The position numbers and the translations under genes are program-made. Of a DNA stretch of 39,900 nucleotides, positions 1 through 9,029 are shown piece after piece (positions within the stretch are counted from its first letter, which is position 1; each line of letters starts with the position of its first letter). The DNA is from Cytophagaceae bacterium. GTDB lineage: Bacteria > Bacteroidota > Bacteroidia > Cytophagales > Flexibacteraceae. Under the pieces are notes generated by a model. It saw only the letters and a list, made by a program, of their open reading frames with translations, made no database searches and had not been told where the DNA came from. Location: positions 1-39,900 of the forward strand of contig CANETC010000006.1 in the NCBI GenBank assembly GCA_947441055.1, in the 5' to 3' direction.

Positions 1-1171
1 CAATTTCTTTGAACAAAACCTGTGGCTGACCAACCTGCAATTCATATCCCTCGCGGCGCATGGTTTCTATCAATATACTCAAGTGAAGGATGCCTCGTCC
101 AAAAACAAGAAACTTGTCTTCTGAACTTGTCTCTTGAATACGAAGCGCAAGGTTTTTCTCGGTTTCCTTAAACAGGCGGTCGCGCAGGTGGCGTGAGGTT
201 ACAAACTTTCCTTCCTTTCCAAAGAAAGGCGAATTGTTGATTGTGAAAAGCATACTCATGGTAGGCTCATCGATGGAAATGCGTGGCAATGCTTCTGGAT
301 TCTGCTCATCGGCAAGTGTATCACCGATTTCAAAACCTTCGATGCCTGTTACGGCGCAAATATCACCTGCTGAAACTGATTCTACTTTTAATCTGCCAAG
401 GCCTTCAAATACTTGCAGTTCCTTAACCTTCACTTTTTTCATCACCCCGCCTGCTTTGCAGAGCATGATGTTTTGTCCTTCAGTAATTTTTCCTCGGGTA
501 ACCCTTCCTATGGCAATTCTGCCCACGAAAGTGTTGAAATCCAAGGATGTAATCTGCATTTGAAGGGTTCCTTCATTTATTGTCGGCGCTGGAATTTCGT
601 CGATGATTGTATCAAGGAGGGCGGTGATGTCATCTGTTGGAACTTTCCAATCATGGCTCATCCATCCTTGTTTGCTTGAACCATAAAGGGTTTTGAAATC
701 AAGCTGATGCTCGTTGGCCTCAAGGTTGAACATGAGGTCAAAAACAGCTTCATGCACCTCATCCGGGCGGCAGTTGGGCTTGTCTACTTTGTTGATAACC
801 AAAACTGGCTTCAAACCTAGTTGGAGTGCTTTGCTGAGTACAAAGCGTGTTTGCGGCATTGGGCCTTCAAAGGCATCTACCAGCAAAAGAACGCCGTCGG
901 ACATCTTCAAAACACGCTCAACTTCACCACCAAAATCGGCGTGTCCCGGTGTATCGATGATGTTGATTTTATTGTCGCGGTAGCGAACCGAAACATTTTT
1001 GGATACAATGGTGATTCCCCGTTCCCTTTCAAGGTCATTGTTGTCGAGAATGAGATCCCCGAATTCCTGATTTTCCCTGAAAATTTTGGATGCGTGAATA
1101 ATTTTGTCCACCAGTGTGGTCTTGCCATGGTCGACGTGGGCGATGATGGCTATGTTCCGGATTGCCTGCAT
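1..1171 (-). CDS. typA: Translational GTPase TypA/BipA (3' part outside window)
   Basis: Ribosome-associated GTPase of the elongation-factor superfamily, linked to ribosome assembly and stress or cold adaptation. Reading the minus strand from the ATG at 1171 gives an open frame of 390 codons that runs off the window edge; the family is about 600 aa, so roughly the N-terminal two thirds is present. Visible GTPase motifs: P-loop AHVDHGKT at residues 8-15, the switch region [16 protein letters not shown] and NKVD. The EF-Tu-like domain II follows ([17 protein letters not shown]), then the start of the EF-G domain III-like region. LERERGITI and the missing EF-G insertions separate it from LepA and EF-G. 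A TACTTTTG box lies 17 nt upstream. It is divergent from the nucleoside phosphorylase gene. Identification is secure; the C-terminus is not visible. Confidence 0.96.
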   Translation of the reverse strand, partial: MQAIRNIAIIAHVDHGKTTLVDKIIHASKIFRENQEFGDLILDNNDLERERGITIVSKNVSVRYRDNKINIIDTPGHADFGGEVERVLKMSDGVLLLVDAFEGPMPQTRFVLSKALQLGLKPVLVINKVDKPNCRPDEVHEAVFDLMFNLEANEHQLDFKTLYGSSKQGWMSHDWKVPTDDITALLDTIIDEIPAPTINEGTLQMQITSLDFNTFVGRIAIGRVTRGKITEGQNIMLCKAGGVMKKVKVKELQVFEGLGRLKVESVSAGDICAVTGIEGFEIGDTLADEQNPEALPRISIDEPTMSMLFTINNSPFFGKEGKFVTSRHLRDRLFKETEKNLALRIQETSSEDKFLVFGRGILHLSILIETMRREGYELQVGQPQVLFKEI

Positions 1172-1188
1172 GTTACTAAAAATGGCCG

Positions 1189-1196
1189 CAAAAGTA
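1189..1196 (-). promoter_or_regulatory. Candidate -7 promoter element of typA
   Basis: The minus strand reads TACTTTTG, an exact match to the Bacteroidota -7 consensus TAnnTTTG, ending 17 nt before the typA ATG. No clear -33 TTTG sits at the usual spacing, so only the -7 element is supported. Confidence 0.45.
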
Positions 1197-1305
1197 CGGC
1201 TTTTTTTCGCTCCTTCGGTTACCTCTGTGTAAAGATTTGATTTTTAATTCATCTGATGCGTAAGAACCTGCTTTAAAATCCTTTCGCTTGCATTTACTTT
1301 GGCTT

Positions 1306-2124
1306 ATGAATATCCCAATTGAGCACTATCGGGAGTCGGTAAACTGGATTCGTGAGCGATGTGATCTTTCACCTCAAACTGGCATAATCCTTGGCACCGG
1401 ACTCGGCGAACTTGTGCATGAAACCAAGATAATTTGCTGTTTTGATTACCGCGATATTCCTCATTTTCCAATTGCCACCGCGGAAAGCCATGCCGGAAAA
1501 TTGTATGTAGCGGAGTGGAAAAATAAGATTTGTGTAATCGCGCAGGGCCGTTTTCATTATTATGAAGGATATTCCATGCAACAGGTTGTTTATCCGGTTC
1601 GGGTGATGAAACTATTGGGAATTTCCAATTTGTTGATTAGCAACATTTCTGGCGGAATTAATCCGGATTATCAATTGGCCGATTTGGTATGCATCGAAGA
1701 CCACATTGACCTGCAGCCTGCCAATCCACTCACTGGTCCAAACCTTTCTGAATTTGGTAGCCGTTGGCCGGACATGTTTCAGGCCTATGACCTGGAAATG
1801 TGTATCGCCGCTTTGAGTTTTGCCAATGAAAATGGAATCCGGATTCATTCAGGTGTGTATGCGAGCGTATCCGGACCTAATTTGGAAACGCCTGCCGAGT
1901 ATCGTTATCTTTCCCGAATCGGTGCCGATTGTGTGGGAATGAGCACAGTTCCTGAGGTAATTGCAGCAAGGCATATGGGTTTGCGCACATTCGCCATTTC
2001 GGCCATTTCGGATATTTGTTATGGTGAAATAAAGCCAGCCAACATTGCTTCATTGCTAAAAGCCGCTGCCGAAGCGCAGCCCCACATGACAGCTGTTTTC
2101 GGGCATTTGATCAGTCAGGCCTGA
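1306..2124 (+). CDS. punA: Purine nucleoside phosphorylase (trimeric PNP family)
   Basis: Catalyses reversible phosphorolysis of purine (2'-deoxy)ribonucleosides to base and (deoxy)ribose-1-phosphate, a cytosolic salvage step. The 272-aa product has the usual length and motifs: GTGLGELV near the N-terminus (phosphate loop), the ESHAG loop, QGRFHYYEGY, SNISGGINP, the conserved SGPNLETPAEYR containing the purine-binding Glu, and VGMSTVPEV. An upstream in-frame TTG at 1288 would add six residues, but the ATG at 1306 starts at the usual N-terminus. The position equivalent to Asn243 of human PNP appears to be Asp236 (ISAISDICYG), a substitution that can let the enzyme accept 6-aminopurines. It converges on the sugar transferase gene with 6 nt between the stop codons; no terminator hairpin is evident there. 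Confidence 0.93.
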   Translation: MNIPIEHYRESVNWIRERCDLSPQTGIILGTGLGELVHETKIICCFDYRDIPHFPIATAESHAGKLYVAEWKNKICVIAQGRFHYYEGYSMQQVVYPVRVMKLLGISNLLISNISGGINPDYQLADLVCIEDHIDLQPANPLTGPNLSEFGSRWPDMFQAYDLEMCIAALSFANENGIRIHSGVYASVSGPNLETPAEYRYLSRIGADCVGMSTVPEVIAARHMGLRTFAISAISDICYGEIKPANIASLLKAAAEAQPHMTAVFGHLISQA

Positions 2125-2130
2125 TCGGAT

Positions 2131-3540
2131 TTATTTGCCTTTTGCTCCCAGCACGGTGAGCACGGTGTGAATTAGAATTCTGAAGTCCATTCCCAGCGAC
2201 ATGTTTTCGATGTAAATGATGTCGAACTTGAGTCGCTTTACCATCTGCTCTACATTTTCTGCATAGCCGTATTTTACCTGACCAAGGGAAGTGATGCCAG
2301 GTTTTACCCGATTCAGGTGGCGGTAATGGGGTGCCAGCTCCATAATCTTATCGATGAAAAATTGCCTTTCCGGGCGTGGACCAACAAGCGACATTTCCCC
2401 AACCAGCACATTGAAAAACTGCGGGAATTCATCAATCCTGGTTTTGCGCATAAATCGGCCCCAGGGCGTAATCCTTGGGTCATGCTGTGAGGAAAGGGCT
2501 GGTCCCAGTTTTTCTGCATTCACAAACATGCTTCGGAATTTGATGATCTTGAATGGAATCCCATCCTTTCCAATTCGCTCCTGAAAAAATAAGACTGGTC
2601 CGCGGGAACTCAATTTCGTAATTAAAGCTATCGATAGTAAGAATGGCGAACCGAGAATAAGAACAAGTAGCGAAGCAGTTATGTCTATAAACCGTTTGGT
2701 TACTTGTTGCCAAACAGGCATCAGGTCTTGCTTGATTTCAATCAAAGGGGTTCCAAAAACATGCTGCACTTTTACCAGACCGAGCAAAATCTGGTACATG
2801 TCGGGCAGGATGCTAATGATCAATTTGCGGCCTTCTGTAATGTTTAGAATTTCTTCCAGATGCTGGTGATCTGTGGCCTCTATTGCAAGGATTACCTGTT
2901 CAATGCCCAGTTCATCGATTAATTTCCCCATGGATTTATAATGCCCCAAATTTGAAATTCCGGTGCTTTGTTCCATGTATTGGCTGTCTTCACCAAGATG
3001 GACAAATCCAACAAAATTGAGGCCGAGGTGCCGGCTGTTTTGTTCAATGTCCTGGTGGATTTCTTTTGCGGCCGGACCGCTGCCCACGATAATTGTTTGA
3101 AAATGAATGATCCGCGCCAGAATGAATTTTCGGATCATGGTGAGGTACATCAATTTCGAGAAACCGGAAATCAATAAATGGATGAAGAAATAGGTAGCTG
3201 TGGTTTGATAATACCTTTGATAAGCTTCCGAACCATCATCATCCAAAATGAGAATGAGAAAAATGACTGCAATTCCCATCAGCACAGAAGACAGCAAATT
3301 GAAAAGTTCCCGCATTCTGGATTTTCGCAGGTAATCGCGGTAAAAGCCCCAGAATGCATAAACCAGGCACCAGAAAATGGCTATTGAAACTGTGCTGTAA
3401 AACAGGGAAAAAAATTTGCCGGGTTTATGGTCGCCAATGATCTGGCTGCGGTACACAAAAAAGGAAAGCCATGCCGCGCTTGCTGCCAGAAAATCTGTGA
3501 CGAAATAGCCAGCCCGGATTATGTTTTTACTAATTGTCAC
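2131..3540 (-). CDS. Polyprenyl-phosphate sugar-1-phosphate transferase (WcaJ/CpsE family)
   Basis: Transfers a sugar-1-phosphate from a nucleotide sugar to undecaprenyl phosphate, the first membrane step of exopolysaccharide or capsule repeat-unit synthesis. The 469-aa protein has four predicted N-terminal membrane helices (about residues 10-130), a Rossmann-like central domain starting at TIIVGSGPAAKEI, then a hydrophobic segment (SLLVLILGSPFLLSIALI). The C-terminal bacterial sugar-transferase domain carries KFRSM, TRIDEFPQFFNVL and GEMSLVGPRPE. This layout is typical of full-length 'exopolysaccharide biosynthesis polyprenyl glycosylphosphotransferases'. The start is GTG; no better ATG lies nearby. 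It begins 6 nt after the upstream lipoprotein stop, so the two are probably co-transcribed. The sugar donated cannot be told from sequence. Confidence 0.93.
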   Translation of the reverse strand: MTISKNIIRAGYFVTDFLAASAAWLSFFVYRSQIIGDHKPGKFFSLFYSTVSIAIFWCLVYAFWGFYRDYLRKSRMRELFNLLSSVLMGIAVIFLILILDDDGSEAYQRYYQTTATYFFIHLLISGFSKLMYLTMIRKFILARIIHFQTIIVGSGPAAKEIHQDIEQNSRHLGLNFVGFVHLGEDSQYMEQSTGISNLGHYKSMGKLIDELGIEQVILAIEATDHQHLEEILNITEGRKLIISILPDMYQILLGLVKVQHVFGTPLIEIKQDLMPVWQQVTKRFIDITASLLVLILGSPFLLSIALITKLSSRGPVLFFQERIGKDGIPFKIIKFRSMFVNAEKLGPALSSQHDPRITPWGRFMRKTRIDEFPQFFNVLVGEMSLVGPRPERQFFIDKIMELAPHYRHLNRVKPGITSLGQVKYGYAENVEQMVKRLKFDIIYIENMSLGMDFRILIHTVLTVLGAKGK

Positions 3541-3546
3541 CTTTAA

Positions 3547-4542
3547 TTAATTGAGCAGACGGATGTTGTCTATACAGAAGTTGTTTCCAGCACCGGGACC
3601 TGGAATTGTTCTGAGGAAAAAACGAAAATAAGCTGGTTTTCTTTGGGCAAGTGCTGCGGTTTGAAATTGTCCGGTTTCATCACTTAAACTCACATAAATC
3701 TTGGTCCATTTTTCGTTTGGATTGAGAATTAAATCCTGGACCGAACCAACTGCGGAGTTCCCAACTTTTCCTTTCACTCCAACCTGAATGGGGCAAGTGG
3801 ATTTGTAGTCAAATTCAAGATACACAGGGTTACCGTTGGTTTCAAGGGGCAAATAAACATCATTTGTGAGGTCAATGATATCGCTTTCTGATTGTGTGGT
3901 AAGTTTTAGGTAGCGTTTTCCGTAAAGGTTTTCAGAAATTCCGCCCTGGTGATATTCCCTTATTGGAGTTACGCTGCCCGCATCTCCTTTTACGCAACCG
4001 CTGTCGCTCCATTCAAAATCCTGATAAAATGTAAATGGCTTTTTCAGGCTTTTTCCTCTCCACTGCGGAAGAAAGGTAAAGTGGGGTCTGAGCAACATTG
4101 TTTTCTCCTTTTGCACAATGGTGTCTTTTTCAAAAGAAAAATAAAACGGATAGTAAACCCTGCTTTTGCGGATGCCGTCTGTGTAAACCCCCGCCTGAAT
4201 AGAAATCTTTGATTTGCCATCCGTTAGCACTGGAATTCTTCCTGTTGGGATTGTGTAAGAACCGATGATCTGGTTGTTTACATAAATCCAAACATCTGAA
4301 ATTCTTTGGGTTGGATATCCTGTTGAGTCTGGACCTGCGCCTTGGAAACTGAAAGTATCCACCTGAATAAAAGAGGGTACTGGCGAGAGTTTATCTTCAC
4401 TGCAGGAAGCAAGCAAGATTATCAGAAGAAGAAACAGCGGCAATGCTGAAAATAGTCCAGATTGTTTTTTGCCACATTCCCGATTTTTGTCCGGCTTGCA
4501 GCAAATTTTCTTCGAATAGATTTGTACAAAAATATGTTTCAA
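3547..4542 (-). CDS. Conserved lipoprotein, function unknown
   Basis: A 331-codon frame whose product has a hydrophobic stretch ending in the lipobox LLASC, followed by SED, so the mature protein should be an anchored lipoprotein. The rest is beta-rich, with no catalytic motif that I recognise; the C-terminal half (IDLTNDVYLPLE, PVYLEFDYKST, FRFFLRTIPGPG, NNFCIDNIRLLN) resembles a jelly-roll carbohydrate-binding or 'DNIRL' domain. The start is uncertain: the frame opens with TTG at 4542, which leaves 46 residues before the lipobox Cys, and no ATG or GTG lies between. The first 33 residues may not be translated. It sits 6 nt upstream of the sugar transferase and is divergent from pcm, with overlapping promoter space. 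A role in surface polysaccharide biology is inference from position only. Confidence 0.8.
   Translation of the reverse strand: MKHIFVQIYSKKICCKPDKNRECGKKQSGLFSALPLFLLLIILLASCSEDKLSPVPSFIQVDTFSFQGAGPDSTGYPTQRISDVWIYVNNQIIGSYTIPTGRIPVLTDGKSKISIQAGVYTDGIRKSRVYYPFYFSFEKDTIVQKEKTMLLRPHFTFLPQWRGKSLKKPFTFYQDFEWSDSGCVKGDAGSVTPIREYHQGGISENLYGKRYLKLTTQSESDIIDLTNDVYLPLETNGNPVYLEFDYKSTCPIQVGVKGKVGNSAVGSVQDLILNPNEKWTKIYVSLSDETGQFQTAALAQRKPAYFRFFLRTIPGPGAGNNFCIDNIRLLN
4517..4524 (+). promoter_or_regulatory. Candidate -7 promoter element of pcm
   Basis: TAGATTTG matches TAnnTTTG exactly and ends 38 nt before the pcm ATG. An imperfect -33 element CTTG (4495-4498) lies 18 nt upstream. The box falls inside the 5' codons of the divergent lipoprotein frame, a further reason to doubt that frame's TTG start. 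Confidence 0.4.
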
Positions 4543-4562
4543 CTTATAGATTGCGGCCGCAT

Positions 4563-5216
4563 ATGAATCTGGAAGACAATTTTAGACACCAGGGTCTCAG
4601 GCGGAACCTTGTTTTACAGCTCGAAAGTAAAGGAATAAAAGACAAACGGGTTTTGGCTGCGATTGGAAAAATTCCAAGGCATGTTTTTTTTGAGAATGCT
4701 TTGGTAAGTCATGCCTATCAGGATAAGGCCTTTCCCATTGGCGAGGGCCAAACAATTTCGCAGCCCTATACGGTTGCAAGGCAGTCGGAACTCCTTGAAC
4801 TTAAGCCTGGTATGAAAGTTCTGGAGATTGGAACCGGTTCAGGATATCAATGTGCAGTCCTGATGGAACTTGGTGCAAGTGTGTTCACCATCGAGTTTCA
4901 GCCGGTGCTTTTTAGAAGGACAAAATTAATTTTGCCGCAAATGGGGTACCGACCTAATTTTTTTCTGGGCGACGGTTCAAAGGGCCTTCCACAGTTTGCA
5001 CTCTTTGACCGGATCATTGTAACTGCCGGCGCCCCATCAGTTCCAGAGCCTTTGATTGCCCAGCTTACTTTGGGAGGAATTCTGGTTATTCCATCCGGCG
5101 ATAATAAAAAGCAGGAAATGCTCAGGATAACAAAAAATCAGGATGGCAGCATTTCAGAGGAACGATTCGGAAACTTCTCTTTCGTTCCACTCAAAGGCTC
5201 CCATGGCTGGGGATAG
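4563..5216 (+). CDS. pcm: Protein-L-isoaspartate O-methyltransferase
   Basis: Uses S-adenosylmethionine to methylate L-isoaspartyl residues in aged proteins, starting their repair. The 217-aa length fits PCMT. Seen: an N-terminal helix region, IPRHVFFE, the substrate loop AFPIGEGQTISQPYTVA, and SAM motif I VLEIGTGSGYQ, followed by acidic FTIE and LGDGSKG and the late motif DRIIVTAGAPSVPEPL. The open frame extends upstream to 4443, but the ATG at 4563 gives the normal family N-terminus and follows a TAGATTTG box. It is divergent from the lipoprotein gene. Identification is firm. Confidence 0.95.
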   Translation: MNLEDNFRHQGLRRNLVLQLESKGIKDKRVLAAIGKIPRHVFFENALVSHAYQDKAFPIGEGQTISQPYTVARQSELLELKPGMKVLEIGTGSGYQCAVLMELGASVFTIEFQPVLFRRTKLILPQMGYRPNFFLGDGSKGLPQFALFDRIIVTAGAPSVPEPLIAQLTLGGILVIPSGDNKKQEMLRITKNQDGSISEERFGNFSFVPLKGSHGWG

Positions 5217-5571
5217 AAGCTTACTAGTTTTGTTCCTATAGCCGATTTTCCGCCTTCGTCGTGCTATGTGTTTTCCTGAAAACTGAATTCTTGTAATTGT
5301 CGGCTCGATCCGTCCAAAGCAATTGATCCTCAGTAGAAATAGGCGCTTCTTTTACCTTGGTCTTCTTTCCTATTGCATTTTTATTTTCATAAGCAGCTGG
5401 AAATCAATTTAAAATATTTATTTATAAATAAGAATGATTCTTTTTTATAAATTATTCTGAAAATAAAGCAGACGCTTTTTAATCAGACAAATCCTTTCCG
5501 TTTTTTAGCTGGTATGCTTCAGTTTTATTTTGGTAAATCCATTAGCTTTGAACCAGCCATTTCACAACCAA
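5217..5571. other. AT-rich intergenic region
   Basis: No gene found. It holds a perfect 14-bp AT palindrome (5418-5431), closely followed by the inverted repeat AAGAATGATTCTT and a T-run, which could act as a weak terminator for pcm or simply reflect AT-rich sequence. A TAGTTTTG box (5225-5232) matches the -7 consensus but lies about 340 nt from the next start. A TTATTTTG-like sequence about 40 nt before the ATG is an imperfect alternative promoter for the glycosidase-like gene. Confidence 0.4.
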
Positions 5572-8500
5572 ATGCAAAATAAATCTGCCATTCTCTTGTT
5601 GCTGATGACTTTAGTCCTGATTGGTACTGAGTCATATGCCCAGACGATTGATACCGTTTCCACATTTACTTTCAGCAGTACCACTAGGTCTGGTGTTTTT
5701 CAGTTTCCTGATAACCCCAACAAGACCTATGAGAAGATTAAAATGTTGTACAGGATGCGCTGTAAAAATGGTTTGATCTCCAATTCCTCCAATCGAAATC
5801 TTGGTTGTGGCGAGTGGGATTACAGCTGCAACACTTACCTCACAGATTCGAGTCGCATTGACTCCATAAAGGCAACCCATCCAGAATACATCATAAGTGG
5901 ATTTTCGGGTACTTCCTTTCCTTACAGCTTTTCACCAACTTATTCCATCACCCGCTTGCGCCATGTTCAGGCAACTCAGGTTACAACCAATGAATCTGTT
6001 TTCAGTCTGAATACCGGAACCGATGCAGTTCAAGCACCATTTAACGGACAGGCGGGCAATAGAAAAATTCATTATTTATGGAAGGCTTCTGAATTACAAG
6101 CCGCTGGTTTGAATGCCGGAGCCATCAGCGGAATGGCCCTCGAGCTGCTTCAGTCGGGTTTGGAAATCCGGCATCTCCGCATCCGGATGAAATCCACCAC
6201 CGACTCCTCCATCACGGCTTTTTCAGATGCGGGTACTTTTACTGAGGTTTTTTTCCGGGATCAGCCTTGGCCAGATTCAGGTCTGAAGAAACTCCCCTTT
6301 CATACATTCTTTGACTGGAATGGAAGCAGCAATATTCTGGTGGAAATTTCTTGCAGCAACGGAAATTCTGCCCCTGGCATCATTCTAAAGGGTGGTTCCA
6401 CTTCCTTTAATTCAGTTGCCGGAACCGAGAAAAATGATTTTTACTTGGAAACAGATGGCAGCAGCGGGGCCATTTCCTGCGGTGACATTCAAAGTCTGGA
6501 CAGTGCACAGACCTTCACCTTTGAAGGTTGGGTGAACATCCGGAACTGGCAAAACTGGACAGGGATTTTCAAGGATAACTCGAAAACGGTTCTGGAACTT
6601 GGCGATGTGCCCGGCAACCTTTATTGCATCATCCGAAATCCGTCCAATACATATGGCTATGCGACCAATGTACTTCCACTTAATACCTGGACCCATGTGG
6701 CCATGGTCTTTGACGGAACCGCAGCCACCAATGCCGCGAGACTGAAACTTTACATCAACGGAGTTCAGAAAACCCTCACTTTCTCTGGTACCATTCCGGC
6801 ATATACCGAGAATAACAGCACTCCGCTTTTGGTAGGAAAGGGAGTGGCAGGCCGTTATGATGATATCCGCATCTGGGACAAAGCCATCAGCGGAAACACA
6901 ATTGCTTCTTGGTTTAAAAGATCGATAAGCAGCGCCCACCCTGATTTTACCGCCCTTCGCGCAGCCTATGACCTCAATGAAGGTTTGGGAAATATCCTTC
7001 AGGACCGGTCTGCTTCCCAGAATTCAGGTCTGGTTCAAGGCAATACTTCATGGCGTTTATTTCCTGGATTTTCAATTTTCAAAAATGCAGTTCCTGTTCA
7101 GCAAAGACCCAATATCCGTTTTTATACCGGCGCCGTAAATGAACTTTTGGCCGAAGAATTCATCCGTGACTCGCTTGCTGATTTGCCCAGGATTGTTACC
7201 CAATATGCCATTGTTAATGGACAGCCGACTCCGATTGATACAACTACAAAATTCCTTTCTGCCGGAAATCTACTAAGGGATGAATCCGGTACTCTGCTCC
7301 AAACTTTACCTACTGATACCAATGGGATCATCAACATTGGAACGCTGAGTTATTTTTCAAGGTCCCCACAAAAAGTGGAGTTAATGTCTTTCGTTACCCC
7401 TTATGGAATAAACCTCAATTTTGGAATGGCAGGTAAAGTGTGGGAGTTTGATGTGAGTGACTTTGTACATCAACTGAAAGGCCGCAAGCGAATCAGCCTT
7501 GAAAGGGGAGGGGAGTACCAGGAGGAATTGGACATTAAGTTTGTTTTTTACGAAGGTATTCCAGCCCGTAAAGTTTTGTCGCTTACCCAAATCTGGCCTG
7601 TGACCCAATCTGCGAATTCCCAGATATTGTCCCAAAATGTTTTTGAACCCAGGACTTTACCCATCGACCCCAATGCGGCAAGTTTTAAGATTCGTTCAGC
7701 CGTTACCGGCCATGGCCAGGAAGGCGAGTTTATTCCCCGCAACCATTGGCTCAATATTAATGGCGGTGCCACGCCTGAATTTACTTGGCAGGTTTGGAAA
7801 GCATGCGGCCTAAATCCTGTTTATCCGCAAGGCGGTACCTGGGTATATGACCGTGCTGGCTGGTGTCCGGGAGCGCCTACGGATGTTCAAGAATTTAATC
7901 CCGCTGCTTATGTTACACCAGGCCAAACAGCAAGTTTTGACTATGGAATGGTTGCAGCAACAGGAGATTCAAGGTACATCGTAAACCATCAGCTCGTTCA
8001 ATACGGACCGGCCAGCCGGGTACATGATGTGGCAATATCTCAAATTCAGAATCCAGGAGATAACATTGAATTTGCCAGAAGGAATCCTTCCTGCATGAAT
8101 CCTACTATAAACATCACCAATCAGGGGAGTGAAACCCTGACGGCCGTTTCAATTTATTTTGGTTTGGAAGGCGGTGCCGAGCAGGTGTACAACTGGACTG
8201 GAAGTCTTCCTTTCATGAAGAGCACTGAAATCACTTTACCGATGCCAAATCTTGGTTCTGTTGCAGGTGTTTTCAGGGTTCGAAGTGCAAATCCAAATGG
8301 TTTCAATGATGAGTATTCCAGGAATGATACCATGCAGGCAAAATATGCAGCTCCACTCATTATACCAGGTACAGGAAGGATTGTAATTGAATTCAAGACA
8401 AACCTTAATCCTGGTGAAAACTCCTGGGAATTGCGCAATTCAAATGGTGAGGTTTTGGGTATTGGCGCGAATTTGTTTTCAAACACCACCTACCGAGATA

Positions 8501-8961
8501 CTTTTGATCTGGACCCAGGATGTTATGAATTTCAATTACTCGATGAAGGTCAGGATGGCCTTAGCTGGTGGGCAAACACATCACAAGGCTCTGGCTCTCT
8601 CCGCTTTAGAAATGGATCAAATGGCATCATTAAAACATTCAATCCAGATTTTGGTGGAGAAGTTTATCAGCAATTTTCTGTTCAGGCCTCTACTGAAGTT
8701 TCTTCACCTGTTTATTCAAGTGCCGATTTCCTCATCTATCCAAATCCTGCCAGCAATGTTGTCCATTATGACCTCGGTGTAGAGGTAGCTGGACCCAGTA
8801 AATTGGAAGTTTTGGATATGCAGGGAAAGTGCCTTCTGGTTTCGGATCTGGGTTTCAAAGGCGCAGGCTCACTTGAAGTTTCATCGCTGCCTATTGGATT
8901 TTATCAAATGGTGGTTCATTTGAATGGAAACATTGTTCGCCAGCGGTTTTCAAAAATGTAA
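5572..8961 (+). CDS. Secreted PNGase F-like protein with inserted LamG domain and T9SS sorting domain
   Basis: Predicted extracellular peptide-N-glycosidase F-related protein, which would release N-glycans from glycoproteins if active. The product is 1129 aa from the ATG at 5572 (an upstream TTG at 5530 is less likely), with a signal peptide ending at SYAQ. Residues about 40-95 match the first strands of PNGase F, including CGEWDY. Residues about 100-600 hold a jelly-roll-like domain and a LamG/concanavalin-like domain (about 290-500). PNGase F similarity then resumes at ELMSFVTPYG (residue 603) and runs through WEFDVSDF, GHGQEGEF, NPVYPQGGTW and RAGWCPG. By eye, the PNGase F catalytic acids Asp60, Glu118 and Glu206 align with Asp83, Glu644 and Glu719. 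Next come a CARDB-like/adhesive region and a C-terminal sorting domain (FLIYPNPASN to the end). Activity is inferred, not shown. Confidence 0.88.
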   Translation: MQNKSAILLLLMTLVLIGTESYAQTIDTVSTFTFSSTTRSGVFQFPDNPNKTYEKIKMLYRMRCKNGLISNSSNRNLGCGEWDYSCNTYLTDSSRIDSIKATHPEYIISGFSGTSFPYSFSPTYSITRLRHVQATQVTTNESVFSLNTGTDAVQAPFNGQAGNRKIHYLWKASELQAAGLNAGAISGMALELLQSGLEIRHLRIRMKSTTDSSITAFSDAGTFTEVFFRDQPWPDSGLKKLPFHTFFDWNGSSNILVEISCSNGNSAPGIILKGGSTSFNSVAGTEKNDFYLETDGSSGAISCGDIQSLDSAQTFTFEGWVNIRNWQNWTGIFKDNSKTVLELGDVPGNLYCIIRNPSNTYGYATNVLPLNTWTHVAMVFDGTAATNAARLKLYINGVQKTLTFSGTIPAYTENNSTPLLVGKGVAGRYDDIRIWDKAISGNTIASWFKRSISSAHPDFTALRAAYDLNEGLGNILQDRSASQNSGLVQGNTSWRLFPGFSIFKNAVPVQQRPNIRFYTGAVNELLAEEFIRDSLADLPRIVTQYAIVNGQPTPIDTTTKFLSAGNLLRDESGTLLQTLPTDTNGIINIGTLSYFSRSPQKVELMSFVTPYGINLNFGMAGKVWEFDVSDFVHQLKGRKRISLERGGEYQEELDIKFVFYEGIPARKVLSLTQIWPVTQSANSQILSQNVFEPRTLPIDPNAASFKIRSAVTGHGQEGEFIPRNHWLNINGGATPEFTWQVWKACGLNPVYPQGGTWVYDRAGWCPGAPTDVQEFNPAAYVTPGQTASFDYGMVAATGDSRYIVNHQLVQYGPASRVHDVAISQIQNPGDNIEFARRNPSCMNPTINITNQGSETLTAVSIYFGLEGGAEQVYNWTGSLPFMKSTEITLPMPNLGSVAGVFRVRSANPNGFNDEYSRNDTMQAKYAAPLIIPGTGRIVIEFKTNLNPGENSWELRNSNGEVLGIGANLFSNTTYRDTFDLDPGCYEFQLLDEGQDGLSWWANTSQGSGSLRFRNGSNGIIKTFNPDFGGEVYQQFSVQASTEVSSPVYSSADFLIYPNPASNVVHYDLGVEVAGPSKLEVLDMQGKCLLVSDLGFKGAGSLEVSSLPIGFYQMVVHLNGNIVRQRFSKM

Positions 8962-9029
8962 CTAGAAAAGGTTTTTTAACACAATTCTTCTGTTTTTCAG
9001 ATAACAGCATCATTATTTTTTCCATTTAA

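Noticed and set aside
6412-6939. 175-codon minus-strand frame
   Set aside because: Antisense shadow of the LamG region of the PNGase F-like gene, with no protein-like features.
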